30,219 bases of DNA, from positions 1 through 30,219 of IMG/VR virus record IMGVR_UViG_3300046516_001254, one strand, 5' to 3'. Shown piece after piece: positions 16,362 to 23,749 of this stretch. The notes under the pieces are model-generated. The model had not been told where the DNA came from, did not search any database, and was given only the letters and a program-made list of their open reading frames with translations. Every line of letters begins with the position of its first letter. The stretch's first letter is position 1. This DNA comes from a virus. Made by a program: the position numbers and the translations under genes.

Positions 16362-17146
16362 GTCAAGTCGAACTCGATACCAGACAGCCTGCCAATCCGT
16401 TCGGGCAGGTCTATCACGGCAAGGTCTCTCGCGCTCCGACCCTGCTGTCGGACCTGATCGGCGTCACCGTTCCCGACATTCACCCGGATCTACTTTTCAA
16501 TAATGTCAACTGGCAGTCCCGCGATAACGTTACGTTGCCGGCGGTGGGAGACGACTGTGTTGTCATCTTCGACAACAACCGTCAGCCTTGGGTAGTTACC
16601 TGGTGGCCGAGAGGGCAGAACCCCAAAGTCGTCAACGGGCAATGGCTCAAGGGCGTCAGCGGCTCCGTAGTCTGGTCTGCGATCACGTCGGCCGACGTAG
16701 GGGCGCAGCCGTTCGCGAAGTTCCACACGAACGGGACGCAGGCACTAGGGGCGGGCTGGAACGCGCTCATCTATGGCGTGGCTGACGTCGCGACTCCTGA
16801 CCCGACTGCATGGCAGTCTCCCGGCTACTGGCTATGTCGTCAGGCGGGCACGTATTTGTTCGTAGCTCACTCGGCCGTCTCAGGTGCGGCTACTAGCTTG
16901 TACGGCTTGTTCACGAAGACCGCTGGCTCGTACGGCACACCGACCGGTGGCGACCCGAATGGGCGCGTTCAGTTCGGGCCGGTCGCGGTGGGCACCGACG
17001 CCCGTATCCCGACGATGACCGCGCTCTATCAGTGTCAACCGGGTGACTTCGTGCTGGCGTGGCTCTACTCCACCGCTGCGGGTGCCTCGACCGCCGCAGG
17101 GGAGGGGCAGGCGGCGACGCTCACCGTGACGCGGGTCTCGACATGA
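16358..17146 (+). CDS. Baseplate spike-type protein with OB-fold N-terminus
   Basis: 262 residues starting in an ATGA overlap with the hub gene. Residues about 15-90 fit the gp5/VgrG-like OB domain (GQVYHGKVSRAPTLLSDLIGV, TLPAVGDDCVVIFDNNRQPWVVTWWP), which sits on the hub and centres the membrane-piercing spike. The C-terminal half, about 110-262, is a jelly-roll-like domain (FHTNGTQALGAGWNALIY, GYWLCRQAGTYLFVAHSAV, MTALYQCQPGDFVLAWLYST), similar to C1q/TNF-like trimer domains in phage fibres. No long beta-helix needle is visible. The call is from position and motif layout. Confidence 0.7.
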   Translation: MSQVELDTRQPANPFGQVYHGKVSRAPTLLSDLIGVTVPDIHPDLLFNNVNWQSRDNVTLPAVGDDCVVIFDNNRQPWVVTWWPRGQNPKVVNGQWLKGVSGSVVWSAITSADVGAQPFAKFHTNGTQALGAGWNALIYGVADVATPDPTAWQSPGYWLCRQAGTYLFVAHSAVSGAATSLYGLFTKTAGSYGTPTGGDPNGRVQFGPVAVGTDARIPTMTALYQCQPGDFVLAWLYSTAAGASTAAGEGQAATLTVTRVST

Positions 17147-17158
17147 GAGGGGATCTCG

Positions 17159-17491
17159 ATGGCTGATGTAGACGTTCCGCACTTCGATCTGCCGTTCCAG
17201 CTCGGGCGAGACGGAGCTACGGTTGTCGAGCAAGATAGCATAGAGGATGTAGCCAACTGCGTCGTCGCTATCTTCCTCACTCATGTCGGCTGGCGGGATG
17301 AGGTTCCGGCTTTCGGCGTGCAAGACTTCGCGATGAGAAGACAGCCGATTGGTGAGGACGATATCAATAACCTGATCAGTGCGCAGGAGCCGCGCGCCGG
17401 GATCGTTGTCAATGAGCGTCGGGACTCAAGCGATAGAATGATCGATCATATCAACGTTGGAGTCTCAATCGTATCGAAGGGAGGCGTATGA
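17159..17491 (+). CDS. Baseplate wedge protein, gp25/W-like
   Basis: 110 residues with GAGGGGATC upstream. The pattern is that of the gp25-like baseplate wedge family: FDLPFQLGRDGATVVEQDSIEDVANCVVAIFLTHVGWRDEVPAFGVQDF. In it an ancestral lysozyme-like fold has become structural, and the protein links sheath to baseplate. The C-terminus (RAGIVVNERRDS, INVGVSIVSKGG) is the expected beta strand pair. Its stop overlaps the next ATG by four bases, matching the usual W-J gene pair of P2- and PBSX-like tails. Confidence 0.88.
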   Translation: MADVDVPHFDLPFQLGRDGATVVEQDSIEDVANCVVAIFLTHVGWRDEVPAFGVQDFAMRRQPIGEDDINNLISAQEPRAGIVVNERRDSSDRMIDHINVGVSIVSKGGV

Positions 17492-18687
17492 GTACATCAG
17501 GAGGGTATGTTTCGTACCCAATTACGTCGGATCCAACTGATCTGTTGAACAGCGCGTACGCCTTCCTCAAGACGAAGGTGCCGAGCTGGAACGAGAACGA
17601 CGCGAACCTCGATGTCTGGATCATGCAGATCACTGCATCGCAGGCGTCCGATCTTCTCGGCCTTGCGGCTGACGTTCCGGATACGATCTTCAAATACTTC
17701 GGGGCCAAGCTTGCTGGCATCCCGCCGCTGGACGCTACTTCCGCCGTCGTCGGCTCGACTTGGACGATGATCAACAACATCGGCTATACGATCCCGGCCG
17801 GTACGATGGTCTCGATCCGAGACGCTGTCGGGCAAGATCATGCATTCCAGACGACGCTGGACATAGTGATCCCGGTCGGATCAACAGCGACAGCGGCTGG
17901 AGCGGTGACGCTCACCTCAGTCGAGACCGGAGCGGTTTTGTCCGGATTGGGAGGAGTAGGATATGTGGCGACTCTGATCGACACACTCTCCTACATCTCC
18001 TCGGTCGTGCTCACAGGTCTGACGTCCGGGAGTCAGGACGCGGAGCTATCGAGTGAGTACAACGACCGACTCGCGAACAAGCTCCAGCGTCTCTCGCAGA
18101 GGCCTGTCCTGGCTTCGGACTACGCTTTGGCGGCGCTCGACATTGCCGGCGTAGCTCGCGCCGTCGCACTCGATGGCTACAATCCGGTCGCCAATACCAT
18201 GAACAACGAGCGATACGTCGGAATCGCAGCAGTCGATGCCGCTGGCGTTCCGATTGCCTCCGGGATCAAGACTCAGCTTCAGACCTACCTCGACGGTCTC
18301 CGCGAGACCAACTTCATCGTCTCGGTCTTCGATCCGACTGTAACGCAGATCGACGTAACCTTCAACGTCAAGTGTCTGGTCGGCTATACGGCTGCGACCG
18401 TTCAGGCGAACGCGCTGGCTCGGTTGAACGCCTACCTCGATCCGTCCAACTGGGCGAAGGATCCAACGGTAACGGACGCCGCGGCGCAGGCGGGTACCTG
18501 GGTAGAGACCAGCATCTTGTATTACTGGAAGGTAATCCAGCAGCTCAGCATCGCTGAAGGAGTAGACCGCGTCATCAGTATGACAATGTGCATTCACGGC
18601 GGTTCGCTCGGAACGGCCGACATCACTCTTCCTGGGCACGCGACTTTGACCGACCAGGGGACTCTGAACGCGACGGCGACTCCATGA
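17488..18687 (+). CDS. Baseplate wedge protein, J-like
   Basis: 399 residues. Visible segments of the baseplate J family are an N-terminal helix region (DLLNSAYAFLKTKVPSWNEN, LDVWIMQITASQASDLLGL), then GYTIPAGTMVSIRDAVGQDHAFQTTLDIVIPVGSTATAAGAV, GSQDAELSSEYNDRLANKLQRLSQRPVLASDYALAALDIAGVARAVALDGYN in two parts, and a C-terminal IDVTFNVKCLVGY with VDRVISMTM. It forms wedge arms that hold the fibres and open on contraction. ATGA overlaps at both ends join it to the gp25-like and tail protein I genes. Confidence 0.88.
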   Translation: MSTSGGYVSYPITSDPTDLLNSAYAFLKTKVPSWNENDANLDVWIMQITASQASDLLGLAADVPDTIFKYFGAKLAGIPPLDATSAVVGSTWTMINNIGYTIPAGTMVSIRDAVGQDHAFQTTLDIVIPVGSTATAAGAVTLTSVETGAVLSGLGGVGYVATLIDTLSYISSVVLTGLTSGSQDAELSSEYNDRLANKLQRLSQRPVLASDYALAALDIAGVARAVALDGYNPVANTMNNERYVGIAAVDAAGVPIASGIKTQLQTYLDGLRETNFIVSVFDPTVTQIDVTFNVKCLVGYTAATVQANALARLNAYLDPSNWAKDPTVTDAAAQAGTWVETSILYYWKVIQQLSIAEGVDRVISMTMCIHGGSLGTADITLPGHATLTDQGTLNATATP

Positions 18688-19316
18688 ACACCGGCTGGCC
18701 CGTCAAAGACGTTTCGCAGAGGCTCTACGACGGCTTGGAGCCGGTCGCGGCTGCCGACCAGTCGCTCGGCTGGCCGCTACTCGCCTTTGTTGATACGCTC
18801 GGGCAGATGCTTCAAGGCGCAGCGGACCTCTGCGAGGACGGGCCGAACGGCGAGCCTGGTTGGTCGATCATCCTCGACATCGACCGCGTACCGGACGCGG
18901 GTCTGGACTACCTCGGCCAGTTCATCGGTATGCACTTCTATACCGGCATCACTCCTAACCAGAAGCGGCAACAGATCCGGGATCGCGTCTCCTGGCAGCG
19001 AGGCACCCCAGCCTCGATCATCGCGGCGGTTCGTCTCTTCCTGACAGGAACGCAGACGGTCCAACTGAGTGAGCGGGATTCTTCTCCCTATCACTTCAAC
19101 GTTGCGATCTGGACGACGGAGGCTCCTACCGATACCTCATCGACCTCGCCCGTTGTTCGTTACGTCAATCAGTTCGCGAAGCCTGCCGGTCTTCAGTGGA
19201 CCCTGACGGTTAACCCGGGATCGCCGCCTTCCATTACGTATGGAGGAATCTATACGCGTGGCGATACGTACAGCTCGATCTATACCACTTTCCAGACGTA
19301 CGCGGACATCCACTAA
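18684..19316 (+). CDS. Tail protein I (baseplate wedge, gpI-like)
   Basis: 210 residues from the ATG in an ATGA overlap with the J-like gene; the frame is open further upstream but that part lies in the J-like gene. The family pattern is visible: VSQRLYDGLEPVAAADQSLGWPLLAFVDTLG, VPDAGLDYLGQFIGMHFYTGI, QKRQQIRDRVSWQRGTPASIIAAVRLFLTG. Tail protein I closes the wedge and carries fibres. The C-terminus ends in repeated Tyr/Thr stretches (YGGIYTRGDTYSSIYTTFQTY), probably for fibre attachment. It is followed by a strong TAAGGAGG for the fibre gene. Confidence 0.85.
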   Translation: MNTGWPVKDVSQRLYDGLEPVAAADQSLGWPLLAFVDTLGQMLQGAADLCEDGPNGEPGWSIILDIDRVPDAGLDYLGQFIGMHFYTGITPNQKRQQIRDRVSWQRGTPASIIAAVRLFLTGTQTVQLSERDSSPYHFNVAIWTTEAPTDTSSTSPVVRYVNQFAKPAGLQWTLTVNPGSPPSITYGGIYTRGDTYSSIYTTFQTYADIH

Positions 19317-19325
19317 GGAGGCCCA

Positions 19326-20279
19326 GTGCTTACGACAACCAGACGTGGGATCTCATATCCCAACCCGGATCGTAGCGACCGGGCCGACATCTCTCTGCAC
19401 ATCGGCAACATCGCTACGGCTGCCGACGCCGACGTCATCTTCAATCAGGGGACGGACGCGGCGCGGGTCGCGGCTGCGCATCAGTCCGGGGGCGGGCGCT
19501 TCTGGTGGGCTACCGATACCGGCCTGCTCTGGTACGACGATGGGACGACTTGGCGTTCGGTCGCTCCAACGTCTAGCTCGGTCGGGACGCTCGCACTTCG
19601 ACCGGCGGCGACCTCGATGGTGGCCGGGTCTACCTATTTCGCATCAGATCAAATTGTCGATTACGTTACGGACGGGACGAACTGGATCCGCAAGAGCGTC
19701 CCGGCTGGAGCGACTCAGGAGTGGTTCAAGCCGGACGCGGCCGTTCCGACAGGCTGGGTCCTGTACGACGGGAGTAACCTGCCGGCTTCAACAGGGATCT
19801 ACGCGGACCTCTACACGCATCTCGGCAATACTCTGACGAAGCCAGACACGCGCGGCCGGAATACCGTCGGCCTCGGTACCCACGGAGACGTCAACGCTAT
19901 CGGCGTCAACGAAGGCCAATCGGTGAACAACAGACGGCCGAGGCACAAGCATACAAAGAACGGAACCGTTTCTAAGACAGGCTCGGCTACTCTTGCCGGC
20001 GCGGTTGGCTACTCCGATCCCGGCCATACCCATCTCACCTATGCCACCGATGGCCCTGGCAATCCAAATGATGCATTCGATCATGGTAACAACTATCATG
20101 GGCCAGGGGCTTGGACTGCGCTACAAGCGGCGTTCACCAATATCACCGTCAATAACGGTTCGCTGGCAGTCTCCGATGGAATTGGAGTCAGCGATTCGAT
20201 CACCGTCGGTCCCCAGACGGGCGCAGAGCCGACCGATAGCTCTGCATATATCGTCTGCGCTAAGATAGCGAAGCTCTAA
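19326..20279 (+). CDS. Tail fibre with collar domain
   Basis: 317 residues from GTG 19326, with AAGGAGG upstream. The N-terminal part (RADISLHIGNIATAADADVIFNQGTD, FWWATDTGLLWYDDGTTW) is a base-attachment domain often seen in actinophage fibres. Residues about 140-200 match the phage tail collar domain (FKPDAAVPTGWVLYDGSN, YADLYTHLG, LTKPDTRGRNTVGLG), followed by a His-rich metal-binding-like stretch (RHKHTKNG, DPGHTHLTYA) as in T4 gp12 collar/receptor regions. It is the likely receptor-binding tip at the end of the baseplate block. The TAA overlaps the next small ORF (TAATG). Confidence 0.85.
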   Translation: MLTTTRRGISYPNPDRSDRADISLHIGNIATAADADVIFNQGTDAARVAAAHQSGGGRFWWATDTGLLWYDDGTTWRSVAPTSSSVGTLALRPAATSMVAGSTYFASDQIVDYVTDGTNWIRKSVPAGATQEWFKPDAAVPTGWVLYDGSNLPASTGIYADLYTHLGNTLTKPDTRGRNTVGLGTHGDVNAIGVNEGQSVNNRRPRHKHTKNGTVSKTGSATLAGAVGYSDPGHTHLTYATDGPGNPNDAFDHGNNYHGPGAWTALQAAFTNITVNNGSLAVSDGIGVSDSITVGPQTGAEPTDSSAYIVCAKIAKL

Positions 20280-20422
20280 TGGAGCAGCAACCTTGGGGGT
20301 ATTGGGTCCGAACATTCGCCGACGACATCATTCAGAGACTCGATAGGATGATCGAGATCTGGGAGCGGATCGCCGTCGTGGCAGAAGAAGATTTGAAAGA
20401 TCAACAAGGGAGGGAATCATGA
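20279..20422 (+). CDS. Small amphipathic protein, 47 residues
   Basis: A short ORF from the ATG that overlaps the fibre gene stop (TAATG) and ends in an ATGA overlap with the holin-like gene. The product is MEQQPWGYWVRTFADDIIQR, then LDRMIEIWERIAVVAEEDLK. It is mostly one amphipathic helix with an aromatic N-terminus and no membrane span. Tight coupling on both sides is the main support for expression. It may belong to the lysis cassette. Function is unknown. Confidence 0.65.
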   Translation: MEQQPWGYWVRTFADDIIQRLDRMIEIWERIAVVAEEDLKDQQGRES

Positions 20423-20619
20423 TCGAGAAGGTAGCCCCATACGCCAAAGCGGTCATCGCTGCTCTGGTAGCGTTCCTGACCGCAATCGCGACCGCGCTCG
20501 ACAGCAACGGGATCTCCGCGGCCGAATGGATTACTTCGGTGATCGCGTTCCTGGTTGCGTTCGGCGCTGTCTTCAGCATCCCCAATAAGCCACCGTTCGT
20601 CGCGGGAGTGAAGAATTGA
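20419..20619 (+). CDS. Holin-like two-span membrane protein
   Basis: 66 residues. Two hydrophobic segments are clear (AVIAALVAFLTAIATAL and WITSVIAFLVAFGAVFSI), separated by a short polar loop (DSNGISAAE), with a short polar N-terminus (MIEKVAPYAK) and C-terminus. The layout matches small holins of actinophages, which make holes in the inner membrane to release or activate a lytic enzyme. AGGGAGG lies upstream. It is the best holin candidate in the window, but holins cannot be confirmed from sequence alone. Confidence 0.7.
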   Translation: MIEKVAPYAKAVIAALVAFLTAIATALDSNGISAAEWITSVIAFLVAFGAVFSIPNKPPFVAGVKN

Positions 20620-20622
20620 GTC

Positions 20623-20796
20623 ATGCTCTTCGTGACAAACGGAGCTTGGCTAGTAGGGGCGGGCGCGGCCTTGGCCGGGATCGGGAGCCTACTCAGCGGC
20701 GTGGCTGCGTTGCAGATAGCGAGACGTGGGAAGGAGAATGATGCCAAAGAGAGCGATCCTACTGATGGTGAGCGGACTGATCCTGGCGGGGAGTAG
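20623..20796 (+). CDS. Small single-span membrane protein, 57 residues
   Basis: A short ORF starting four bases after the holin-like gene stop. It has one hydrophobic segment near the N-terminus (LVGAGAALAGIGSLLSGVAA) followed by a charged tail (RRGKENDAKESDPTDGERTD). Its 3' end overlaps the start of the collagen-like gene by about 56 bases in another frame. No strong Shine-Dalgarno is seen. It could be an accessory lysis or anti-holin protein; this is inferred from position and topology. Confidence 0.5.
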   Translation: MLFVTNGAWLVGAGAALAGIGSLLSGVAALQIARRGKENDAKESDPTDGERTDPGGE

Positions 20797-21040
20797 CGGA
20801 TACCTTGCCTCCCAGGCTATTAGCGCGGGCGATGCTGGCACGCCGATAACGACTACTATTAACGTCGCGACCGGCGAGACCGGCCCCGCTGGCCCCGCAG
20901 GTCCTCCTGGTCCTGCTGGTCCGATTGGTCCGGCTGGAGCGGATGGAGGAACTATCTGTCCGACTGGTTACATTGAAGGGAGGCTCGTGATCAACCACCC
21001 GGGAGGACAGACGTCAATTTGGACATGCATCTTTCAATAG
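20741..21040 (+). CDS. Short secreted or membrane-anchored collagen-like protein
   Basis: About 99 residues from ATG 20741; ATG 20738 is one codon upstream and ATG 20726 is also in frame, but AAGGAG at 20731-20736 favours 20741. It begins with a signal-anchor-like stretch (KRAILLMVSGLILAGSSGYLAS), then a linker, then eight Gly-X-Y triplets ([20 protein letters not shown] plus two more), then a small C-terminal domain with two Cys (TICPTGYIEGR, SIWTCIFQ). A Gly-X-Y run this short would need a trimerising partner. It is placed beside a larger collagen-like gene and holin-like genes, which is unusual. Confidence 0.7.
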   Translation: MPKRAILLMVSGLILAGSSGYLASQAISAGDAGTPITTTINVATGETGPAGPAGPPGPAGPIGPAGADGGTICPTGYIEGRLVINHPGGQTSIWTCIFQ

Positions 21041-21052
21041 CAAGGAGGAAAT

Positions 21053-21874
21053 ATGAACGGACGCTTTCTGTTGGCGGTGATCGTGCTCCTAGCTGTTCTG
21101 ATTGTGAGCGCAGCAGGAGCTACGACGGGTGATCAGGGTCGGAGGCTCGCAGGGCCGTTCTGCGTAGGCAAGACGTTCCTGCAGCCAATCGACGGCACTC
21201 GTCTGACAACCAAGCCGGTCTTCAAGGTCGCAATTCTACGGGCGGGCGTCGTGCGCTCGGTCGCAGCGACGCAGCCTTGCCGTGCCTGGGAGAACCGCAA
21301 AGTTGGCCTCGCGATTCCCGACCCCGATCCGGTCACGCCTGGCCCCGCTGGGCCTCCTGGGATGCAAGGGCCGCAAGGAGTCTCTGGTCCCGCCGGTCCC
21401 GCTGGCCCGGTCGGCCCCGTTGGCCTCACTGGCCCCGTAGGTCCGAAGGGAGCGCCTGGCGATACAACCGGCACCCCAGGGCCGAAGGGCGACAAGGGAG
21501 ACAAGGGCGACACCGGTCCTGCTGGTCCTCCCGGTCCGAAGGGTGATACCGGAGCCAAGGGCGATACCGGAGCGACTGGCCCGCCTGGGCCGAAGGGCGA
21601 TACAGGGCCGGCAGGTCCTCCCGGGAAAGACGGCAAGGACGGCAAGGACGGCAACGGCTGTACCAGTCACGTCAACGGCCTCTCTAAGAGCGGCGGTACC
21701 GGCAACGTAAATGACTGCGACCCGGACTCGGCTGCGCATGTTTGGATCTGCGCTGACGGGAACACCGGTCACGGTCTCGCGTTCGGCGGCACCGATCCGC
21801 GGGGGCCTGACTGTAACAACGGCACGAAGTTCGCCTGGTTCGTCGAGGCAAGTCAGATGGTGACGCTGAAGTGA
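21053..21874 (+). CDS. Secreted collagen-like protein
   Basis: 273 residues with AAGGAGG upstream. Residues 1-23 form a signal peptide or anchor ([19 protein letters not shown]). Residues 24-96 are an N-terminal domain with two Cys ([32 protein letters not shown]). From residue 97 there are 14 Gly-X-Y triplets, a one-residue break, then about 20 more, many GPK, GDK, GDT and GPP with terminal GKD copies. KGD-type triplets stabilise bacterial collagens without hydroxyproline. The C-terminal 70 residues carry four Cys and Trp/Gly-rich motifs ([31 protein letters not shown]). It may be exported to or beyond the host surface, but the role is unknown. Overlaps the next gene by GTGA. Confidence 0.8.
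   Translation: MNGRFLLAVIVLLAVLIVSAAGATTGDQGRRLAGPFCVGKTFLQPIDGTRLTTKPVFKVAILRAGVVRSVAATQPCRAWENRKVGLAIPDPDPVTPGPAGPPGMQGPQGVSGPAGPAGPVGPVGLTGPVGPKGAPGDTTGTPGPKGDKGDKGDTGPAGPPGPKGDTGAKGDTGATGPPGPKGDTGPAGPPGKDGKDGKDGNGCTSHVNGLSKSGGTGNVNDCDPDSAAHVWICADGNTGHGLAFGGTDPRGPDCNNGTKFAWFVEASQMVTLK
21341..21649 (+). repeat. Collagen-type Gly-X-Y repeat tract
   Basis: About 34 triplets starting with Gly, broken once after the fourteenth by an extra Thr. The DNA is a 9-base-periodic GC-rich tract that also gives long open frames on the opposite strand. Confidence 0.85.
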
Positions 21875-22134
21875 GAAAGGATTACAAAGGTCTAGTTTCG
21901 CTCGTCTTCGCGCTGGGCCTTGTTATGTGTCTCTTGATCGGTCTGATAGGGATCATCTGGTACGGGGCGAAGATCTCCACCCAAGGCTCAGTCGTGATCG
22001 GAATGCTCACGGGAGCCATCGTGATCGTCGCCTCTGCGTACCTCGGGATCTATCTGACATATGTTCAGAATGGCACGCCGAGGCCGCGTTGGCCCGGCGA
22101 GCGAGATCGAGACGAAGACACGCTGGTGAAGTAA
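21871..22134 (+). CDS. Small two-span membrane protein (second holin candidate)
   Basis: 87 residues from GTG 21871, overlapping the collagen-like gene stop (GTGA). Two hydrophobic segments are clear: about residues 7-32 ([20 protein letters not shown]) and 38-64 ([20 protein letters not shown]). The N-terminus is basic (VRKDYKG) and the C-terminus is charged ([17 protein letters not shown]). This topology is holin-like, so the cassette may hold a holin and an antiholin or a pinholin pair. It is the last gene of the rightward block; its stop is one base from the stop of the converging gene. Confidence 0.65.
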   Translation: MRKDYKGLVSLVFALGLVMCLLIGLIGIIWYGAKISTQGSVVIGMLTGAIVIVASAYLGIYLTYVQNGTPRPRWPGERDRDEDTLVK

Positions 22135-22135
22135 G

Positions 22136-22678
22136 CTAGTCCCTCATAGCGTAGTACATCCAGCGTAGCTCATTCTCAAGAGCCACGACCGCCGACCGGC
22201 CCCAGAGCCGGTCGTCGTTCATAATAGCCCAGGTCGCTATGGTACGCAGACTCGCCTCAACCTTGATGGTATGGTCCTCCTGGAACAGACTCCACTCCAG
22301 CTGAGCCCCTTCCCGCTTGAGCGCCTCGTCTACCAAGACCTTCGGCGGTTTCGGAGACCAAGTCACGAGCGATTGCTGTAGCACGTGAGCGACTCGCCGC
22401 GACCGTTTCTTGTCGATGGCTAGGTCCTCGTCGGTTGCGTCTCCTCCAAGGCGGCGCGGGATCGAGCCGGTAATCGTTACCAAGACAAGTGAATAGCCGA
22501 TTCGCTTGGATTCGTCTCCACGCAGTGTTTTCCGGTCTAGGGCGTCCGGGAGCGAGATACCGGCATCGAACCAGCGTTCTAGGTAGCGGGGAACGTTCTC
22601 CGGCTTTGTAGGAGCATGTAGGAGGCTGTCGGAGGGATCGGATAAGGGATTCCGCCTATCGAGGTCTGAGGAGGGCAT
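22136..22678 (-). CDS. Hypothetical protein, last gene of the leftward block
   Basis: 180 residues from an ATG one base after the stop of the upstream HNH-like gene. I do not recognise it. The start is Pro/Ser/Asp rich (PSSDLDRRNPLSDPSDSLLH), then mixed (ENVPRYLERWFDAGISLPDAL, RIGYSLVLVTITGSIPRRLGG), then helices (RRVAHVLQQSLVTW, VLVDEALKREGAQLEWSLF, VVALENELRWMYYAM). No signal peptide, zinc site or catalytic triad is seen. An inverted repeat lies within its 3' end. Confidence 0.65.
   Translation of the reverse strand: MPSSDLDRRNPLSDPSDSLLHAPTKPENVPRYLERWFDAGISLPDALDRKTLRGDESKRIGYSLVLVTITGSIPRRLGGDATDEDLAIDKKRSRRVAHVLQQSLVTWSPKPPKVLVDEALKREGAQLEWSLFQEDHTIKVEASLRTIATWAIMNDDRLWGRSAVVALENELRWMYYAMRD
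22193..22214. other. Inverted repeat near the convergent gene junction
   Basis: CGACCGGC at 22193-22200 and GCCGGTCG at 22207-22214 form an 8-base perfect stem with a 6-base loop. It lies inside the 3' end of the leftward hypothetical gene, about 60 bases past the end of the rightward block. There is no T run, so a terminator role is only possible; it may be chance in GC-rich coding DNA. Confidence 0.35.
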
Positions 22679-22679
22679 C

Positions 22680-23102
22680 CTACAAGCTCCCAGCGCGTTT
22701 CCGGACTTTCTGGTAATCGAGTCGGCAAGCGTAAGAGCAGAACCTTTGGCTTCTCACTCTTGGATGATATTCTCTTCCGCATTCAAGACAATTGTCAGTT
22801 CCGTTCAGCCATGGACCCGATTGAAGAACAGGGATAACGGTTTTCTTTGGAGGACTTGGGATTGGACGGTTTCTTTGCCGAGCCTCTAATCTCTTGCGAA
22901 CATATCTCTTCCTTGCTGCGAACGTATTGAACATCTTGCTGGAAAGAATGCTGTTGCAAAGTCTGCAAGATGGAGTAATAGGACCATGCGCCCTATACGA
23001 CCACGGGATGATATGGTCCCAACAAGTTGCTGGAAATCCGCAGTACGAGCATTCCGTTCCCTCGGGAATTGGAGGGGCGTGCCATCCCTTCCTATTTGAC
23101 AT
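22680..23102 (-). CDS. HNH-like endonuclease with C-terminal zinc ribbon
   Basis: 140 residues from the ATG at 23102, which has AGGAGG about 9 bases upstream; a longer start at 23138 is possible. Residues 18-50 carry the HNH pattern: CSYCGFPATCWDHIIPW with Cys18, Cys21 and Asp29-His30, then PSCRLCN with Cys46, Cys49 and Asn50. A basic helix follows (FAARKRYVRKRLEARQRNR). The C-terminus has a second metal site (CLECGREY, RFCSYACRLDYQKVRKR). It is likely a nuclease or DNA-binding protein. It is not clearly linked to packaging, since HNH packaging partners lie near terminase genes, and it could be a free-standing homing nuclease. Overlaps the preceding gene by 11 bases. Confidence 0.7.
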   Translation of the reverse strand: MSNRKGWHAPPIPEGTECSYCGFPATCWDHIIPWSYRAHGPITPSCRLCNSILSSKMFNTFAARKRYVRKRLEARQRNRPIPSPPKKTVIPVLQSGPWLNGTDNCLECGREYHPRVRSQRFCSYACRLDYQKVRKRAGSL

Positions 23103-23289
23103 TCGCCAACTCCCTCCTGATACGATCTCGGTCCTCAAGCAGATCGTGCGCGATCCGGTCTCGGAGAAGCAAGCCCGTCGCTGTGCAGAAGGGGCAGAAG
23201 TCTTCCGGGCTGATGAACATGACTACTCGGCAGCCCTCCGTCTGACACATATAGAGCTTGTGGTTCATCGATTTGTCGCTGAGTCCCAT
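23092..23289 (-). CDS. Small zinc-ribbon protein
   Basis: 65 residues from the ATG at 23289, whose A is the last base of the preceding TAA. A longer start at 23328 would overlap the upstream gene. Cys15, Cys20, Cys32 and Cys35 (MCQTEGCRVVMFISPEDFCPFC) form a CxxxxC...CxxC zinc ribbon. The C-terminal half is a charged helix (LLRDRIAHDLLEDRDRIRRELA). Such small proteins often bind nucleic acid or a host protein, but no specific function is assigned. Confidence 0.65.
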   Translation of the reverse strand: MGLSDKSMNHKLYMCQTEGCRVVMFISPEDFCPFCTATGLLLRDRIAHDLLEDRDRIRRELANVK

Positions 23290-23594
23290 TAGTACCCCGT
23301 TAGCCTTTCTTGGTTGTCTTCTAGCCAAGCCTGACGCTTCCTCGCCTCCGCGAGCTTGTGGTTGGTCGAGTAGTTGACTCGATCTTCCTCGCGTCTGCGA
23401 ACGAGGGCGTCCATTATCAGTTGGGCCGTAGCCATTCTAACTGTTCGGTTCTCTCGGTTGATGACTCGATGGAGCGTCGTCTTGCCTATACCGCAATACC
23501 TTGCCGTCTTCTCTAGGTCACCGCAGCGGTGTACCAGTTCCTCAAGATGAGGAACTATCTTGGAAACTTCGATGGTCCTTGGTTTGTATTTCAT
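23289..23594 (-). CDS. Small HTH DNA-binding protein
   Basis: 101 residues from the ATG at 23594, in an ATGA overlap with the upstream small gene; the frame is open to 23684 but that part overlaps another gene. About residues 15-50 contain a helix-turn-helix (LEELVHRCGDLEKTARYCGI, GKTTLHRVINRENRTVRM). The layout resembles a short Cro/CopG-unrelated HTH in which the second helix is TTLHRVINR. The C-terminal half is basic and helical (HKLAEARKRQAWLEDNQERL). It may regulate phage transcription. No repressor partner is seen nearby. Confidence 0.6.
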   Translation of the reverse strand: MKYKPRTIEVSKIVPHLEELVHRCGDLEKTARYCGIGKTTLHRVINRENRTVRMATAQLIMDALVRRREEDRVNYSTNHKLAEARKRQAWLEDNQERLTGY

Positions 23595-23749
23595 CCAGTG
23601 GCCCGACGCATATGTGCGCGAGCGTCCCTCTCGGCATCTTTCCGATTCCCGTGGCTGCGGGGCGCGAGCCAGCCGCAGGCGCACTCGGCCTGGTAGTGCC
23701 GACCCATGAGGGTCGTCACTATGATATTCGTCCGGTGTTTACTTGGCAC
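23591..23749 (-). CDS. Very small CxCGW zinc-finger-like protein
   Basis: 52 residues from a GTG at 23749 that overlaps the end of ThyX by 11 bases, with AGGA just upstream; GTG 23719 and ATG 23707 are alternatives. The core reads HYQAECACGWLAPRSHGNRK, with Cys23, Cys25, His34 and His47 as a possible metal site, followed by a helix (DAERDARAHMRRA). I recall similar CxCGW mini-proteins in many actinophages. Function is unknown. The long upstream extension of the frame overlaps ThyX and is not supported. Confidence 0.55.
   Translation of the reverse strand: MPSKHRTNIIVTTLMGRHYQAECACGWLAPRSHGNRKDAERDARAHMRRATG

Noticed and set aside
21133-21654. A Pro-rich collagen-like minus-strand frame
   Set aside because: It is the reverse complement of the Gly-X-Y tract, which also gives Gly-Pro patterns. 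The plus-strand gene has a ribosome site, signal peptide and a proper C-terminal domain.
22193-22214. Bidirectional intrinsic terminator at the operon junction
   Set aside because: The stem is good but there is no T run on either side and it lies inside a coding region, so it was kept only as an inverted repeat.
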